Source: JAKSUT01 sp045616505 (GTDB taxonomy: Bacteria; Cyanobacteriota; Vampirovibrionia; Gastranaerophilales; Gastranaerophilaceae). Taken from it: a DNA stretch of 33,057 nucleotides. The notes under the pieces were generated by a model. The model did no database searches. It was given only the letters and a program-made list of their open reading frames with translations, and was not told the origin of the DNA. Of this stretch, positions 15,607 to 24,296 are shown in pieces. The stretch covers positions 1 to 33,057 of the forward strand of contig JAZLGV010000081.1 in assembly GCA_045616505.1 (NCBI GenBank). Direction: 5' to 3'. Both the position numbers and the translations under genes were made by a program. Each line of letters begins with the position of its first letter. Position 1 is the first letter of the stretch.

Positions 15607-17019
15607 TTATTTTAAAACCTCGATAGTTTCATAACTTTCAAGATATGGAAGATGTTCTTCTTTTATCAATTCCCCTGGTACAAGTATTGCAATCCCTGGA
15701 GGACATTCTGCTATTATTTCACCTGAAATTCTATTTATTGCATCTTCTTTTTTTACAATTTCTTTGTCTGAATAAAAAGCTTCTTGTAAATTCATTTTTA
15801 TTTCAGGTGTAAGCATTGGCATGTGTAGTTGTTTCACATTTTTTGGAATGTGAGAATAATCTTTTTTAGAAATTTTTTTAAGACATTTTGCTAAATATTT
15901 AAAGTCTTTATGGCTGTTTCCTATGTTTGACAATATCAAAAGACCAACGTCAGAAGCTGATTCAATTTCGATATGAAAATCATATTCTAATATTGATTCA
16001 AGAACTTTTCCTGAAATTCCATCTGCTTTGATAAATATTTTTGTGATATCTGTTTCATAATCTCCATCGTGTTTTAGTTGGTGAATGTTTGGAAGATTAT
16101 CAATTTTTTTTCTTAAATATTTTGCGTTTTCAATAGCTTGTTGAATTTGTTTTTTCCCTCTTTTGCTATCAAGATGAGCTCTTGCAGCATCAAGACTTGC
16201 AAGTAAAGTTAAAGAAGGGCTTGTTGTATGTAATAGCATTAACGCATTTTCTATGTGTTTAGGTTCAATAGTAGAATTTTTACCGATGTGTAACATTGAA
16301 CTTTGGCTCATACTTCCACCTGTTTTGTGCAAAGAGTGAACTACGATGTCTGCACCAAGTTCTAGTGATGTTTGTGGTAAGTGTTCATCAAAGTTCCAAA
16401 GACATCCGTGTGCTTCATCAACAACAAGCGGTGTATTGTATTTTTTACAAATTTCGCTAATTTCTTTTACGTTAGACACAACGCCCTCATAAGTTGGGTT
16501 TGTAATCCAAACAAATGCTACATTTTCGTTTTCTTGTAATGCTTTTTCAATGTCTTGAGGTTTTATGTTTCCCCATAAACCCCAATCGCTAAATTTTTCA
16601 GGAATAATCCAAACAGGATCAGCACCAGATGCGATGAGTCCTGTCATAACAGAGCGATGGCAATTTCTGTTTACAATAACTTTTTGTCCTTTTCTTGATA
16701 AACCCATTGCAATTGCGATATTTCCAATAGTTGAACCGTTTAGAAGAAAGAAAGTTTGTTTTGCTCCAAATGCTTCTGCTGCAAGTTCTTGAGCTTTTTT
16801 AATCGGACCTGTTGCAGGGTTTAGAGTTCCTAAACCATCAAATTCATCTGTTGTATCGAGTAAAAGAGCTTTTTCGCCGATAAGATTTTTAAATTTAGAG
16901 TAAACTCCATTACCTTTGGTGTGTCCTGGTATGTGGAATTGGTATGTTGGATTGTTGATAGCTTTTTTTAGTGCATCTACAATCGGTGCTTTGATTTTTT
17001 CTTTTGAAAGCAATCCCAT
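15607..17019 (-). CDS. Orn/Lys/Arg decarboxylase-family PLP enzyme
   Basis: 470 residues, the short form without the N-terminal wing domain, similar in length to B. subtilis SpeA. Visible motifs are FHIPGHTKGNG, the DEF..LGTLNPATGPI block, FFLLNGST, VDEAHG (Asp201, His204), and the PLP lysine Lys232 in VHSLHKTGGSMSQ. The C-terminal ECPPGIAILVPGE is also typical. Such enzymes decarboxylate arginine, lysine or ornithine to polyamine precursors, and the substrate is not decided by the sequence. It is the first gene of the minus-strand group decarboxylase-MFS-alr-lpd. GAGAGG stands 11 nt before the ATG, a slightly long spacing. Confidence 0.88.
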   Translation of the reverse strand: MGLLSKEKIKAPIVDALKKAINNPTYQFHIPGHTKGNGVYSKFKNLIGEKALLLDTTDEFDGLGTLNPATGPIKKAQELAAEAFGAKQTFFLLNGSTIGNIAIAMGLSRKGQKVIVNRNCHRSVMTGLIASGADPVWIIPEKFSDWGLWGNIKPQDIEKALQENENVAFVWITNPTYEGVVSNVKEISEICKKYNTPLVVDEAHGCLWNFDEHLPQTSLELGADIVVHSLHKTGGSMSQSSMLHIGKNSTIEPKHIENALMLLHTTSPSLTLLASLDAARAHLDSKRGKKQIQQAIENAKYLRKKIDNLPNIHQLKHDGDYETDITKIFIKADGISGKVLESILEYDFHIEIESASDVGLLILSNIGNSHKDFKYLAKCLKKISKKDYSHIPKNVKQLHMPMLTPEIKMNLQEAFYSDKEIVKKEDAINRISGEIIAECPPGIAILVPGELIKEEHLPYLESYETIEVLK

Positions 17020-17121
17020 GTCTAAATTTATCCTCTCTTAAAAATAACAATATTAATTTTACTATAAAAATTATTTTATTAGATGATATTTTCTTTTATC
17101 TCTTTATTATTTTTTTTATTC

Positions 17122-17130
17122 TGCTATAAT
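17122..17130 (+). promoter_or_regulatory. extended -10 promoter of the AI-2E permease operon
   Basis: TGCTATAAT, a perfect hexamer with TGn. Transcription should start near 17137, giving an 86-nt region before the permease start that contains the small ORF at 17138. The rest of the 203-bp gap has only AT-rich sequence, which presumably includes the decarboxylase promoter. Confidence 0.6.
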
Positions 17131-17137
17131 ACCTTGT

Positions 17138-17209
17138 ATGAGTGGAGTTTGCTCACGGAAAAGAATGTTATGGTCTTTAAAGTTTAGGATTAAAACAAGA
17201 AAAATATAG
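17138..17209 (+). CDS. possible leaderless 23-codon ORF upstream of the permease
   Basis: ATG stands 8 bases after the extended -10, so an mRNA would begin at or next to it. The frame encodes MSGVCSRKRMLWSLKFRIK followed by TRKI and TAG, with nine Lys/Arg in 23 residues. GAGG for the permease comes 5 bases after its stop. It could be a leader peptide, a small basic protein or chance. I know no homologue. Confidence 0.25.
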   Translation: MSGVCSRKRMLWSLKFRIKTRKI

Positions 17210-17222
17210 AAATGAGGTCTTT

Positions 17223-18257
17223 TTGACAATTAAAGAATATATAACGCCTAAAAATATATTATTTGTAATTTTGGCATTGTTGATAATTAAATTTTTAAGT
17301 GAAATAAAAGTTATAACAATGTTGTTTTTCGCAGCATATATTATTGCTGCATCTTTAAATCCACTAGTTGATAAATTAGAAAAGAAAATGAAACGAATTT
17401 ATGCGGCAAGCATAGTTTTTAGTTCTACTTTAGTTTTGCTTTTCGCATTTTTTGTTCCGATATTTTTTATTTCTTGTGAACAATTTTCAATTGTGATGAA
17501 ATCTTTGCCAGCAACGTATGATATGATAAGAGATTTTGTTTTAAATGGCAGTGTATTTGGTCAAAAACTTATTGAAATGGTAGATTTTACTGCTCTTTCA
17601 ACTTCTTTGGAAAGGGTTGGAGAACAAATTTTAAATCATTCAATATATTTGACAGTAAACGCTATGCAGGCAGTTTTGTTCTTCTTGCTTTTGTGTATTT
17701 TGGTATTTTATTTTATTACTGATAAAAAAATAATAAAATCAGGTTATATGCAATTATTCCCATCAAATATGAAAGATAAAGCATCTGAAATTTACGATAC
17801 TGTATCTAAAAATGTTGGTGGTTATATCATTGCACAAATTTTGATAATGGTTGTTATCGCAGTTTTGGTAGGCTCTGGAATGTTGTTATTGAAAATAGAT
17901 AACGCAATAGTTCTTGGTTTGATATCAGGACTTTCTGATATAATTCCTCTTTTAGGTCCAATTCTTGCGTTATTGCTATGTTTGGCACTTGCATATCCTT
18001 TGGGTATTTTTAAAATGTTCTTGGTTTTGGTTGTATATTTAATTGCTCAATGGTGTGCAAACAATCTTGTTCGTCCAGTAATATTCGGAAAGTTTTTAAA
18101 TTTACATCCCCTTTTAATTATCTTGTCTTTGCTTTTAGCAGCGCAATTTTTAGGTTTATGGGGTGTAATTTTAGCTCCCGCAATAGCATCTGTTATATAT
18201 GAACTTTTCAACGAGTTGTACATAAAAGTTATTAATAAAGGTGAAAATGACAACTAA
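17223..18257 (+). CDS. AI-2E family (PerM/UPF0118) membrane transporter
   Basis: 344 residues with about eight membrane helices. The family's layout is visible: two N-terminal helices, a long periplasmic segment (about 90-140), then YIIAQILIMVVIAVLVG, the glycine-rich GLISGLSDIIPLLGPILA and the C-terminal RPVIFGKFLNLHPLLIIL. Members are ion antiporters or quorum-signal exporters and the substrate is unknown. The start is TTG at 17223 with GAGG 5 nt upstream, since the ATG nearby (17212) is stopped at once. The 3' end overlaps the radical SAM gene by 11 bp. Confidence 0.87.
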   Translation: MTIKEYITPKNILFVILALLIIKFLSEIKVITMLFFAAYIIAASLNPLVDKLEKKMKRIYAASIVFSSTLVLLFAFFVPIFFISCEQFSIVMKSLPATYDMIRDFVLNGSVFGQKLIEMVDFTALSTSLERVGEQILNHSIYLTVNAMQAVLFFLLLCILVFYFITDKKIIKSGYMQLFPSNMKDKASEIYDTVSKNVGGYIIAQILIMVVIAVLVGSGMLLLKIDNAIVLGLISGLSDIIPLLGPILALLLCLALAYPLGIFKMFLVLVVYLIAQWCANNLVRPVIFGKFLNLHPLLIILSLLLAAQFLGLWGVILAPAIASVIYELFNELYIKVINKGENDN

Positions 18258-19797
18258 ATTTTTATATAATAGAGTTCAAAAAAATGATACTGATTATAAT
18301 ATTTGGATGGCTTTTCCAGGGTGTAAAGCCTTTGCCTTTTCCTCTTTAGGCTATTTGTGTATAAGTAAAATTTTTGATGAAATTTCTTATGCAAATTTTG
18401 AAATGGTTTTTTCTGATACTGATAAAACTCAAATTTTTTCAAAAGATGTTGATTTTATTAGTTTTTCATTGTCTTTTGATATGGATTTTTTAGAAGTATT
18501 TAAAATTTTAGATAAGTATAATATTCCTTTAAAATCTTCCAATAGAGATGACAGTTATCCGATAATATGCGCAGGTGGTCCAGTTTTAACTGCAAACCCT
18601 GAACCTTATGCAGAAATTTTTGACGTTATCGTGATTGGTGATGGTGAAAAAAATTCAAAAGAAATGATTGATATTTGTTATGAAAACAAGGGCAAATCAA
18701 AAAGTGAAATTTTAAAAAAAATATCTGAAATCGAAGGGGTTTATGTTCCATCTCTTTCGCAGGAAAAAGTTAGAAAATCTACAAATAAGCTTGAAAAATG
18801 TGTGTGTTCAACATTGTTGAGTGATGAAAGTTTTTTTGCAAATACTTATATAATTGAAGTTGCAAGAGGTTGCTCAAATAGATGTGCATTTTGTATTGCG
18901 TCATATTTGAATTTGCCAATAAGATTTGTTGATTATGATGAAATAATTAATAAAATTGAGCTTGGGTTAGAACATACAAATAAAATTGCGTTGTTAGGTG
19001 CAATGTTAGGCGCGCATCCTAGATTTGATGATATTTGTTCTTATATTTATGAAAAAGTTCAAGCAGGACAAAATATTGAATTAACGGTGTCATCACTTCG
19101 TGCTGATTTGATTTCTCCAATTGTTATAAAGACTTTGGTTGCATGTGGGCAAAAGACTTCGACAATTGCAATAGAAGCGGCTAGTGAAAGATTGAGAAAA
19201 GTTATAAATAAAAATTTATCAGAAGACCAAATTAGATATTCAATAAAAATGGCGCTAGAAAATGGACTTAAAGGGTTGAAAATATATTCAATGATAGGGC
19301 TTCCAACAGAAACTCAAGAAGATATTGATGAATTTTTGCGATTGGCAAAAGATTTGAAAAAAGAGTTTAAAGGGTTTGAGCTTTCTTACGCTTTTTCAAC
19401 TTTTGTTCCAAAACCTCATACTCCTTTCCAATGGTGTGCAAGAGAGGCTACAAAATCTTTAGAGCAAAAACAAAAATATTTGAAAAAAGAATTTCATAAA
19501 TTAGGTATAGATGCTAGTTTTTCAAGTGCAAAATGGGATTATTATCAAACTCTTTTGTCAAGAGGTGGCAGAGAATTAGCAGATTATTTAATCGAAGTAT
19601 ATAAACAAGGCGGAAAAATTGGTGCTTTCAAAAATGCGTATAAGGAAGTTAGCAAGCAGAAATTTTTGCCTGAAATAGATTTTTATACGACAAGAAATTA
19701 TGATTTGTCAGAAAAATTACCTTGGGATTTTGTTGAATTTAAAATAGATAAAGAGTTTTTGATAAATGAACATAAAAAACTTTTAAATTTGGAATAA
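18247..19797 (+). CDS. radical SAM protein with B12-binding-like N-terminus
   Basis: 516 residues. The 4Fe-4S motif is ARGCSNRCAFCIAS (CxxxCxxC) near residue 215. The radical SAM barrel continues with ALLGAMLGAHPRF, SSLRADLIS, IAIEAASERLRKVINK and KIYSMIGLPTETQEDIDEF. The N-terminal ~160 residues have the cobalamin-binding-like order of COG1032 proteins (CAGGPVLTANPEPYAE, VIGDGEK). The best guess is the group related to the YgiQ/TIGR03960 radical SAM proteins, whose reactions are mostly unknown. ATG 18247 has AAGG five bases upstream; a GTG at 18241 is the alternative. It is translationally coupled to the permease gene. Confidence 0.8.
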   Translation: MTTKFLYNRVQKNDTDYNIWMAFPGCKAFAFSSLGYLCISKIFDEISYANFEMVFSDTDKTQIFSKDVDFISFSLSFDMDFLEVFKILDKYNIPLKSSNRDDSYPIICAGGPVLTANPEPYAEIFDVIVIGDGEKNSKEMIDICYENKGKSKSEILKKISEIEGVYVPSLSQEKVRKSTNKLEKCVCSTLLSDESFFANTYIIEVARGCSNRCAFCIASYLNLPIRFVDYDEIINKIELGLEHTNKIALLGAMLGAHPRFDDICSYIYEKVQAGQNIELTVSSLRADLISPIVIKTLVACGQKTSTIAIEAASERLRKVINKNLSEDQIRYSIKMALENGLKGLKIYSMIGLPTETQEDIDEFLRLAKDLKKEFKGFELSYAFSTFVPKPHTPFQWCAREATKSLEQKQKYLKKEFHKLGIDASFSSAKWDYYQTLLSRGGRELADYLIEVYKQGGKIGAFKNAYKEVSKQKFLPEIDFYTTRNYDLSEKLPWDFVEFKIDKEFLINEHKKLLNLE

Positions 19798-19819
19798 AAT
19801 TTTTATTAAAAGTTTTTGC

Positions 19820-19835
19820 GGTTTAATATTAAACC
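19820..19835. promoter_or_regulatory. perfect 16-bp palindrome upstream of the NarL-type regulator
   Basis: GGTTTAATATTAAACC is fully self-complementary. It lies 72 bp before the regulator start and just before TGTATTATATTTTTT. It could be an operator for the regulator's own gene, or a weak terminator for the radical SAM gene, since a T-run follows. The rest of the gap holds the ribosome site AGGAG (19894). Confidence 0.4.
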
Positions 19836-19907
19836 TGTATTATATTTTTTGCAGATTAAACAATTTTTCTCTTATTTTAAGATAAGCTTCGAGAGGAGTT
19901 TTTAAAA

Positions 19908-20576
19908 ATGACAGAAAAATCAGTAAATATATTATTAGTTGAAGACCATAAATTGACAAGAGTTGGTGTAAAGTCTTTGTTTGATAATACCCCTGAGTTA
20001 AAAGTTATTGCAGAAGCTGAAACAGGAAAAGAAGCATTAGAAAAAGTGCGACTCCAAAAACCAAATGTGATTTTGATGAATATTGGTTTACCTGATATTG
20101 ATGGAATTTCTGTTACCAGACGTATAATTGACCAATTTGAAGATATAAAAGTCGTAATGCTAACTTCTCATTTGTCAGAAAAAGAAGTGTTTGATTCTCT
20201 TTCTGCAGGAGCAATGGCTTATGTTATGAAAGATGTAAACACAGATGTTTTGATGACAATAATTAAAACAGTTAGTCAAGGCGCAATGTGGTTAGATCCA
20301 AAAGTTACTCCTATAATTAGAGAGAAAAATTGCCGAATGATTCCTCAACATCAGCTTACACGAGCAAATTTTAAAGCACAACATTCAAATCTTACAGAGC
20401 GAGAGTATGAGGTTTTAAAACTTCTTGTTGATGGTAAATCAAACAAGCAAATTGCAGATGAATTACTTATAAGCGAACATACTGCAAAAGCTCATGTTTG
20501 TAATATCATTCAAAAGTTACTTGTGGATGATAGAACTCAAGCTGCTGTAAAAGCGTTAAAAGATGGACTTGTATAA
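19908..20576 (+). CDS. NarL/FixJ-type response regulator lacking the phospho-acceptor Asp
   Basis: 222 residues. The receiver domain (1-125) has the acidic pair Glu12-Asp13, the Thr/Ser switch (MLTS) and the conserved Lys (MKD). However, the position normally Asp in LMDIGLP is Asn58 (codon AAT). The C-terminal LuxR-type helix-turn-helix is intact (LTEREYEVLKLLVDGKSNKQ, then IADELLISEHTAKAHV). By family knowledge such atypical regulators cannot be phosphorylated at the usual site and may be constitutive or ligand-controlled. No partner kinase is nearby. AGGAG 9 nt upstream supports the start. It converges with the SNF2 gene, with three bases between stops and no clear terminator. Confidence 0.9.
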   Translation: MTEKSVNILLVEDHKLTRVGVKSLFDNTPELKVIAEAETGKEALEKVRLQKPNVILMNIGLPDIDGISVTRRIIDQFEDIKVVMLTSHLSEKEVFDSLSAGAMAYVMKDVNTDVLMTIIKTVSQGAMWLDPKVTPIIREKNCRMIPQHQLTRANFKAQHSNLTEREYEVLKLLVDGKSNKQIADELLISEHTAKAHVCNIIQKLLVDDRTQAAVKALKDGLV

Positions 20577-20579
20577 AGT

Positions 20580-23500
20580 TTAGGCTTTTGTTTCTTGAAC
20601 TTCTTTTTTTGTTCCAACACCTGAAGAAAGTGTGAAAATTTCGTAGATTTCTTCGTCTGTAAGTTCGGTGATGATTTTTTCACCTTCGTAAACTGCCATA
20701 TTAGCCAAATCTTTTTTGGCTTTAAGCATTTCGTCAATTTTTTCTTCGAAAGTTCCAAGTGTAACAAGTCTGTGAACCATAACATTTTTGTCTTGACCGA
20801 TACGATAAGTTCTGTCGGTTGCTTGATCTTCAACTGCTGGGTTCCACCATAAATCATAGTGAATTACGTTAGTTGCACTAGTCAAGTTCAAACCTGTACC
20901 ACCTGCTTTTAGTGATAAAATCATAACTTTTGTGTCAGGATTGTTTTGGAAATCTTCAATTAAACTTTCTCTTTGAGAAACATTTAAAGAACCGTGGAAG
21001 AAAGATGGACGTGTTCCACATTCTTCTTCTATTACTTCTGTTAATATGTCGCCCATTTCTTTGTATTGAGTGAAAATAAGAGTTTTTTCATTGTTATCAA
21101 TGATTTTTTGTACAATTTCAATACATTTTTCCATTTTTCCTGAAAGTTCTTTGCTTTTTTCTCCTGCTTTCAAGAATTGATATGGGTGGTTACAAATTTG
21201 TTTTAAAGCAGTAATTAATTTGAAAATGTTACCTCTACGATTTACACCAGTGATACCACTAATTTTTTCCATCATTTCGTTTAATGTTTTTTCGTAAATA
21301 ATTGCTTGTTCTTTTGACAAATAGCAATAATCATTAAGTACCATTTTTTCAGGCAAATCGGAAATTACATTTTTGTCTGTTTTTAAACGTCTTAAAACAA
21401 ATGGAGAAATAGAAAGTTTAAGTTTCGAAGCTCTTGATGTTTCTTTAAATCTTTCAATAGGTATTGCATAACCTTTTTGGAATTCTCTTAGAGCGCCTAA
21501 ATAGCCTTTGTTAATGAAGTCAAAAATGCTCCAAAGCTCTGTTAAACTGTTTTCTACCGGTGTACCTGTCATTGCAATTTTTATATTTGATTTTATTGTT
21601 TTAATTGCAAGAGTTTGGGCTGTATCTGGGTTTTTGATATTTTGTGCTTCATCAACAATAATCATTTCCCATTCGTTTTTCTTTAATTCTTCAATATCTA
21701 TACGTAAAATAGCATAAGTTGTAAGAATTATGTCGTAGTTTAAATCTAATTTACGTTCTAGTCCGTGATAAGTTGTTGCTTTAAGTGATGGAGCGAACAT
21801 TTCGATTTCTTTCATCCAGTTACCCATCAAAGTTGTTGGACAAACTACCAATACAGGTTTTTTAAGTTTGCCTTCTTCTTTTAATTTTAGAATTACGCTG
21901 ATAACTTGAATTGTTTTACCAAGCCCCATATCATCAGCCATACAACAACCAAAACCTTTTGAAATGTTTGTCCATAACCATTTAAGACCAGTTTTTTGGT
22001 AAACTCTAAGTTCGCCTTGCAAATCTTTTGGTACTGTAACTTCAATTGGTTTGTTGAAATCTTTTACTACGTTTGCAAATGCTTCATCATAATCAAAATC
22101 ATACTGTCCTAATTGACCAGACATAGCTGCGTGTAATAATTCTAAACGAGAAAGTTTTGTATGATTTGCTTTTAGTATTTGTTCAAATAATTTTTTGCTA
22201 TCGTCAGTGTCTATAAGAACATAATTATCTTTGTATTTGATTAAGCCTTTATTTTCTGCAACAAGTTTCTTAAATTCTTCAAGTGAAATTTTGTCATCAC
22301 CAATAGCAATTTCATAATTGAAGTCCAAAATGTCACCAAGTGAGATTTTGCTAGAGGTAATATTGTTGAATATGTCTGCTAAATCTTTTGAACGTTCGCT
22401 TTTAACTTTAGCGTTGATAGAAGCTCTTGGAATAATTATATTTGATAATTCTTCTGGTAAAATAACTTCAATTTGAGCTTTTTGCAAATAATATGCAGTT
22501 TGTGTGATAACTTTATAAACTTCGTTTAAATTTAGAGAAAGTGAAAGTTCATCTTCATCTTCAAATAATTTTTCAAGTTCAGGCATGTATCTAACTGCAT
22601 AAATCAATTGTTTTTCTACAATTTTTGAAATGTCTGCTGAATTTGCATCAAAGACTTCTTCTTTGTGGTAAAGTTCGTCCATTAAAACAGATTCGTTTGT
22701 TTTTCTGTTTTTGATATGGATTTTTAATTTGAATAATTCATCTTCAATCTTTTCTATTTTAAAGAATGGAATTACGTCATATTTTCCAAGATACAATTCA
22801 TCAAACCATTGAGAGAAGTTTTCAGCTAAATCTGAGCCTCTTAATGTTGATTTTTGTTCTAAATCTTTTAGTAAGTAATGACCTGATTTAACATCTTTAA
22901 ATTTGTATGCCTTGATGTTTAAAAATTTGTATATGACGTAATTTAAACAGTATCTAACAAAATCTGATACGAAGTTTTTAGGCTTTTCACCTTTTATAAA
23001 TAAGTTTTCTGGTAATTTTTCTTCCAAAAGATTTATAATTCTTGCAAGTTGATTGTTTGAAATAATTGGTTCATAAACAATTCTGAACATTGTAGAACGA
23101 GTTTTTACTGTTGGAATAAAATACATTTTTTCAATAAGTTTAAGAACAAATTGAGTAAGTTTGTTGAAATACACAAAAGTTTCAGAAATTGCAGAAAAAT
23201 CTACAATGTCACCAAATCCGCAGAAATAATCTAAAATCATGTTTACGGGTAATATATAACCTCTTTTATCACCTAATGTTTGAGGTGTACTTCTAAAAAG
23301 TGAACCTTTTGATTTTAGATAAAATTCAAAATTGTTTGTTGGGGTTACAAAAAATGATTTTTTTCCGTTTTCTTCAATTAAATAAAAATCTGTATTTCTT
23401 ACTGGTGAATTTGGGCTTAAAAAGACATCTTTGAATTCATCTTCTACTGTTTGATAGATTAAGCTTAATGTGTATCTAAAATCCTTGTTTTTAAATCCAT

Positions 23501-23594
23501 TAGGATTTTCGCTTAAATTAAAAAATAGTTCTTCTACATTGTTTTTTTTGAAAGATAAATCTATGTCTAAAGATTTTGTTTTTGTTGTTGTCAT
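20580..23594 (-). CDS. SNF2-family helicase / DNA translocase
   Basis: 1004 residues. The SNF2 ATPase core starts around residue 530. Walker A is MADDMGLGKTIQ (Lys560), motif Ia is VVCPTTLMGNW, motif II is DEAQNIKNP (648-651), and motif III is MTGTPVENSLTELWSIFDF. The helicase-C domain has FTQYKEMGDIL, SLKAGGTGLNLTSATNVIHY and motif VI ATDRTYRIGQ. The first 500 residues are an unassigned region typical of bacterial SNF2 proteins with an SNF2-associated domain. It is expected to move on double-stranded DNA or displace bound proteins. No methylase or restriction gene is adjacent, so I do not class it as a defence gene. A promoter is visible upstream. Confidence 0.92.
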   Translation of the reverse strand: MTTTKTKSLDIDLSFKKNNVEELFFNLSENPNGFKNKDFRYTLSLIYQTVEDEFKDVFLSPNSPVRNTDFYLIEENGKKSFFVTPTNNFEFYLKSKGSLFRSTPQTLGDKRGYILPVNMILDYFCGFGDIVDFSAISETFVYFNKLTQFVLKLIEKMYFIPTVKTRSTMFRIVYEPIISNNQLARIINLLEEKLPENLFIKGEKPKNFVSDFVRYCLNYVIYKFLNIKAYKFKDVKSGHYLLKDLEQKSTLRGSDLAENFSQWFDELYLGKYDVIPFFKIEKIEDELFKLKIHIKNRKTNESVLMDELYHKEEVFDANSADISKIVEKQLIYAVRYMPELEKLFEDEDELSLSLNLNEVYKVITQTAYYLQKAQIEVILPEELSNIIIPRASINAKVKSERSKDLADIFNNITSSKISLGDILDFNYEIAIGDDKISLEEFKKLVAENKGLIKYKDNYVLIDTDDSKKLFEQILKANHTKLSRLELLHAAMSGQLGQYDFDYDEAFANVVKDFNKPIEVTVPKDLQGELRVYQKTGLKWLWTNISKGFGCCMADDMGLGKTIQVISVILKLKEEGKLKKPVLVVCPTTLMGNWMKEIEMFAPSLKATTYHGLERKLDLNYDIILTTYAILRIDIEELKKNEWEMIIVDEAQNIKNPDTAQTLAIKTIKSNIKIAMTGTPVENSLTELWSIFDFINKGYLGALREFQKGYAIPIERFKETSRASKLKLSISPFVLRRLKTDKNVISDLPEKMVLNDYCYLSKEQAIIYEKTLNEMMEKISGITGVNRRGNIFKLITALKQICNHPYQFLKAGEKSKELSGKMEKCIEIVQKIIDNNEKTLIFTQYKEMGDILTEVIEEECGTRPSFFHGSLNVSQRESLIEDFQNNPDTKVMILSLKAGGTGLNLTSATNVIHYDLWWNPAVEDQATDRTYRIGQDKNVMVHRLVTLGTFEEKIDEMLKAKKDLANMAVYEGEKIITELTDEEIYEIFTLSSGVGTKKEVQETKA

Positions 23595-23636
23595 CGCCTT
23601 TTATAGCCTCAAATATGTGTTCTACATTAATGAGAA

Positions 23637-23665
23637 ATTATAGCAAGAACAAAAAACATAAACAA
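23637..23665 (-). promoter_or_regulatory. promoter of the SNF2 gene
   Basis: Minus strand: TTGTTT (23660-23665), 17 bp, then TGCTATAAT (23637-23645), a perfect -10 with TGn. It is 43 bp upstream of the ATG. Confidence 0.6.
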
Positions 23666-23695
23666 GAGCGAATTTTTTGATAGATATATAATCTT

Positions 23696-24211
23696 TTAAG
23701 CAACGTAATATGCAACATTTCCAACATTTCTTCTGTTGTTAGTGCGAAGAATTTGTTGTCTGTTTATAATTGTGTTTCCAATTTTATTTTGATTTGCTTT
23801 ACCTTTTTTGAAAAGTTCTATTTGTCTTCTTATTTCTCTGTTTAAACTTCTTGCGACATCTTCTATTTTGCTTGTTAATGGTGAAACCCCATTATTAATG
23901 ATGTAAAAACCGACTTCGTCTTCGTTGTTTGGAATGAATTTGAAATTTGTCATTAATCCTTTTGTATCTGGTGTATAAATTAATTTTCCAGTTGGAGTAT
24001 TGAAGTTGTATGACAAAGAGTCTTTACCTGTTAGTTTAAGTGATTTTGTATTGATTTTTTGCGTAATGGAGTTTAAAAATTTGTCTTCTGTTAAATTATC
24101 AAAAGTCTTGTTCCATTGGTTTAAATCGTAAGCCATTCCAAAAGAAGCTGGCATCTTTTGGTTTGACGTTTTGTTTGCATTTGTATGATTTTGTATGCTA
24201 TTTATTTTCAT
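23696..24211 (-). CDS. small protein with N-terminal SFG sequence, function unknown
   Basis: 171 residues of no family I recognise. The N-terminus MKINSIQNH, an Asn/Thr/Lys-rich linker and PASFG (21-25) parallel the HExxH protein at 3129 (MFITSVQPH, linker, NVSFG). The middle (residues 30-120) looks like a small mixed alpha/beta domain. The tail is Arg/Asn-rich (NRRNVGNVAYYVA). There is no Sec signal peptide or membrane segment. TAGAGG stands 11 nt before the ATG. Downstream is the SNF2 gene and upstream is gpmI. It stops 31 bp before the SNF2 -35, and I see no terminator between them. Confidence 0.6.
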   Translation of the reverse strand: MKINSIQNHTNANKTSNQKMPASFGMAYDLNQWNKTFDNLTEDKFLNSITQKINTKSLKLTGKDSLSYNFNTPTGKLIYTPDTKGLMTNFKFIPNNEDEVGFYIINNGVSPLTSKIEDVARSLNREIRRQIELFKKGKANQNKIGNTIINRQQILRTNNRRNVGNVAYYVA

Positions 24212-24296
24212 GTTAATTAAACCTCTAGTTTTTAGAAGTCGGTAAAGATTTATAATTGCTTAAATAGTTTGATTTTTCTTTAAAAGTTTACAAAAC

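Noticed and set aside
20577..20600. Bidirectional terminator between the convergent regulator and SNF2 genes
   Set aside because: Only a five- or six-pair stem with a long loop can be drawn next to a T-run inside the SNF2 coding sequence, too weak to call.
20580..23594. SNF2 helicase as part of a DISARM-like defence system
   Set aside because: No methylase, DUF1998, nuclease or PLD gene is next to it, and its neighbours are housekeeping genes.
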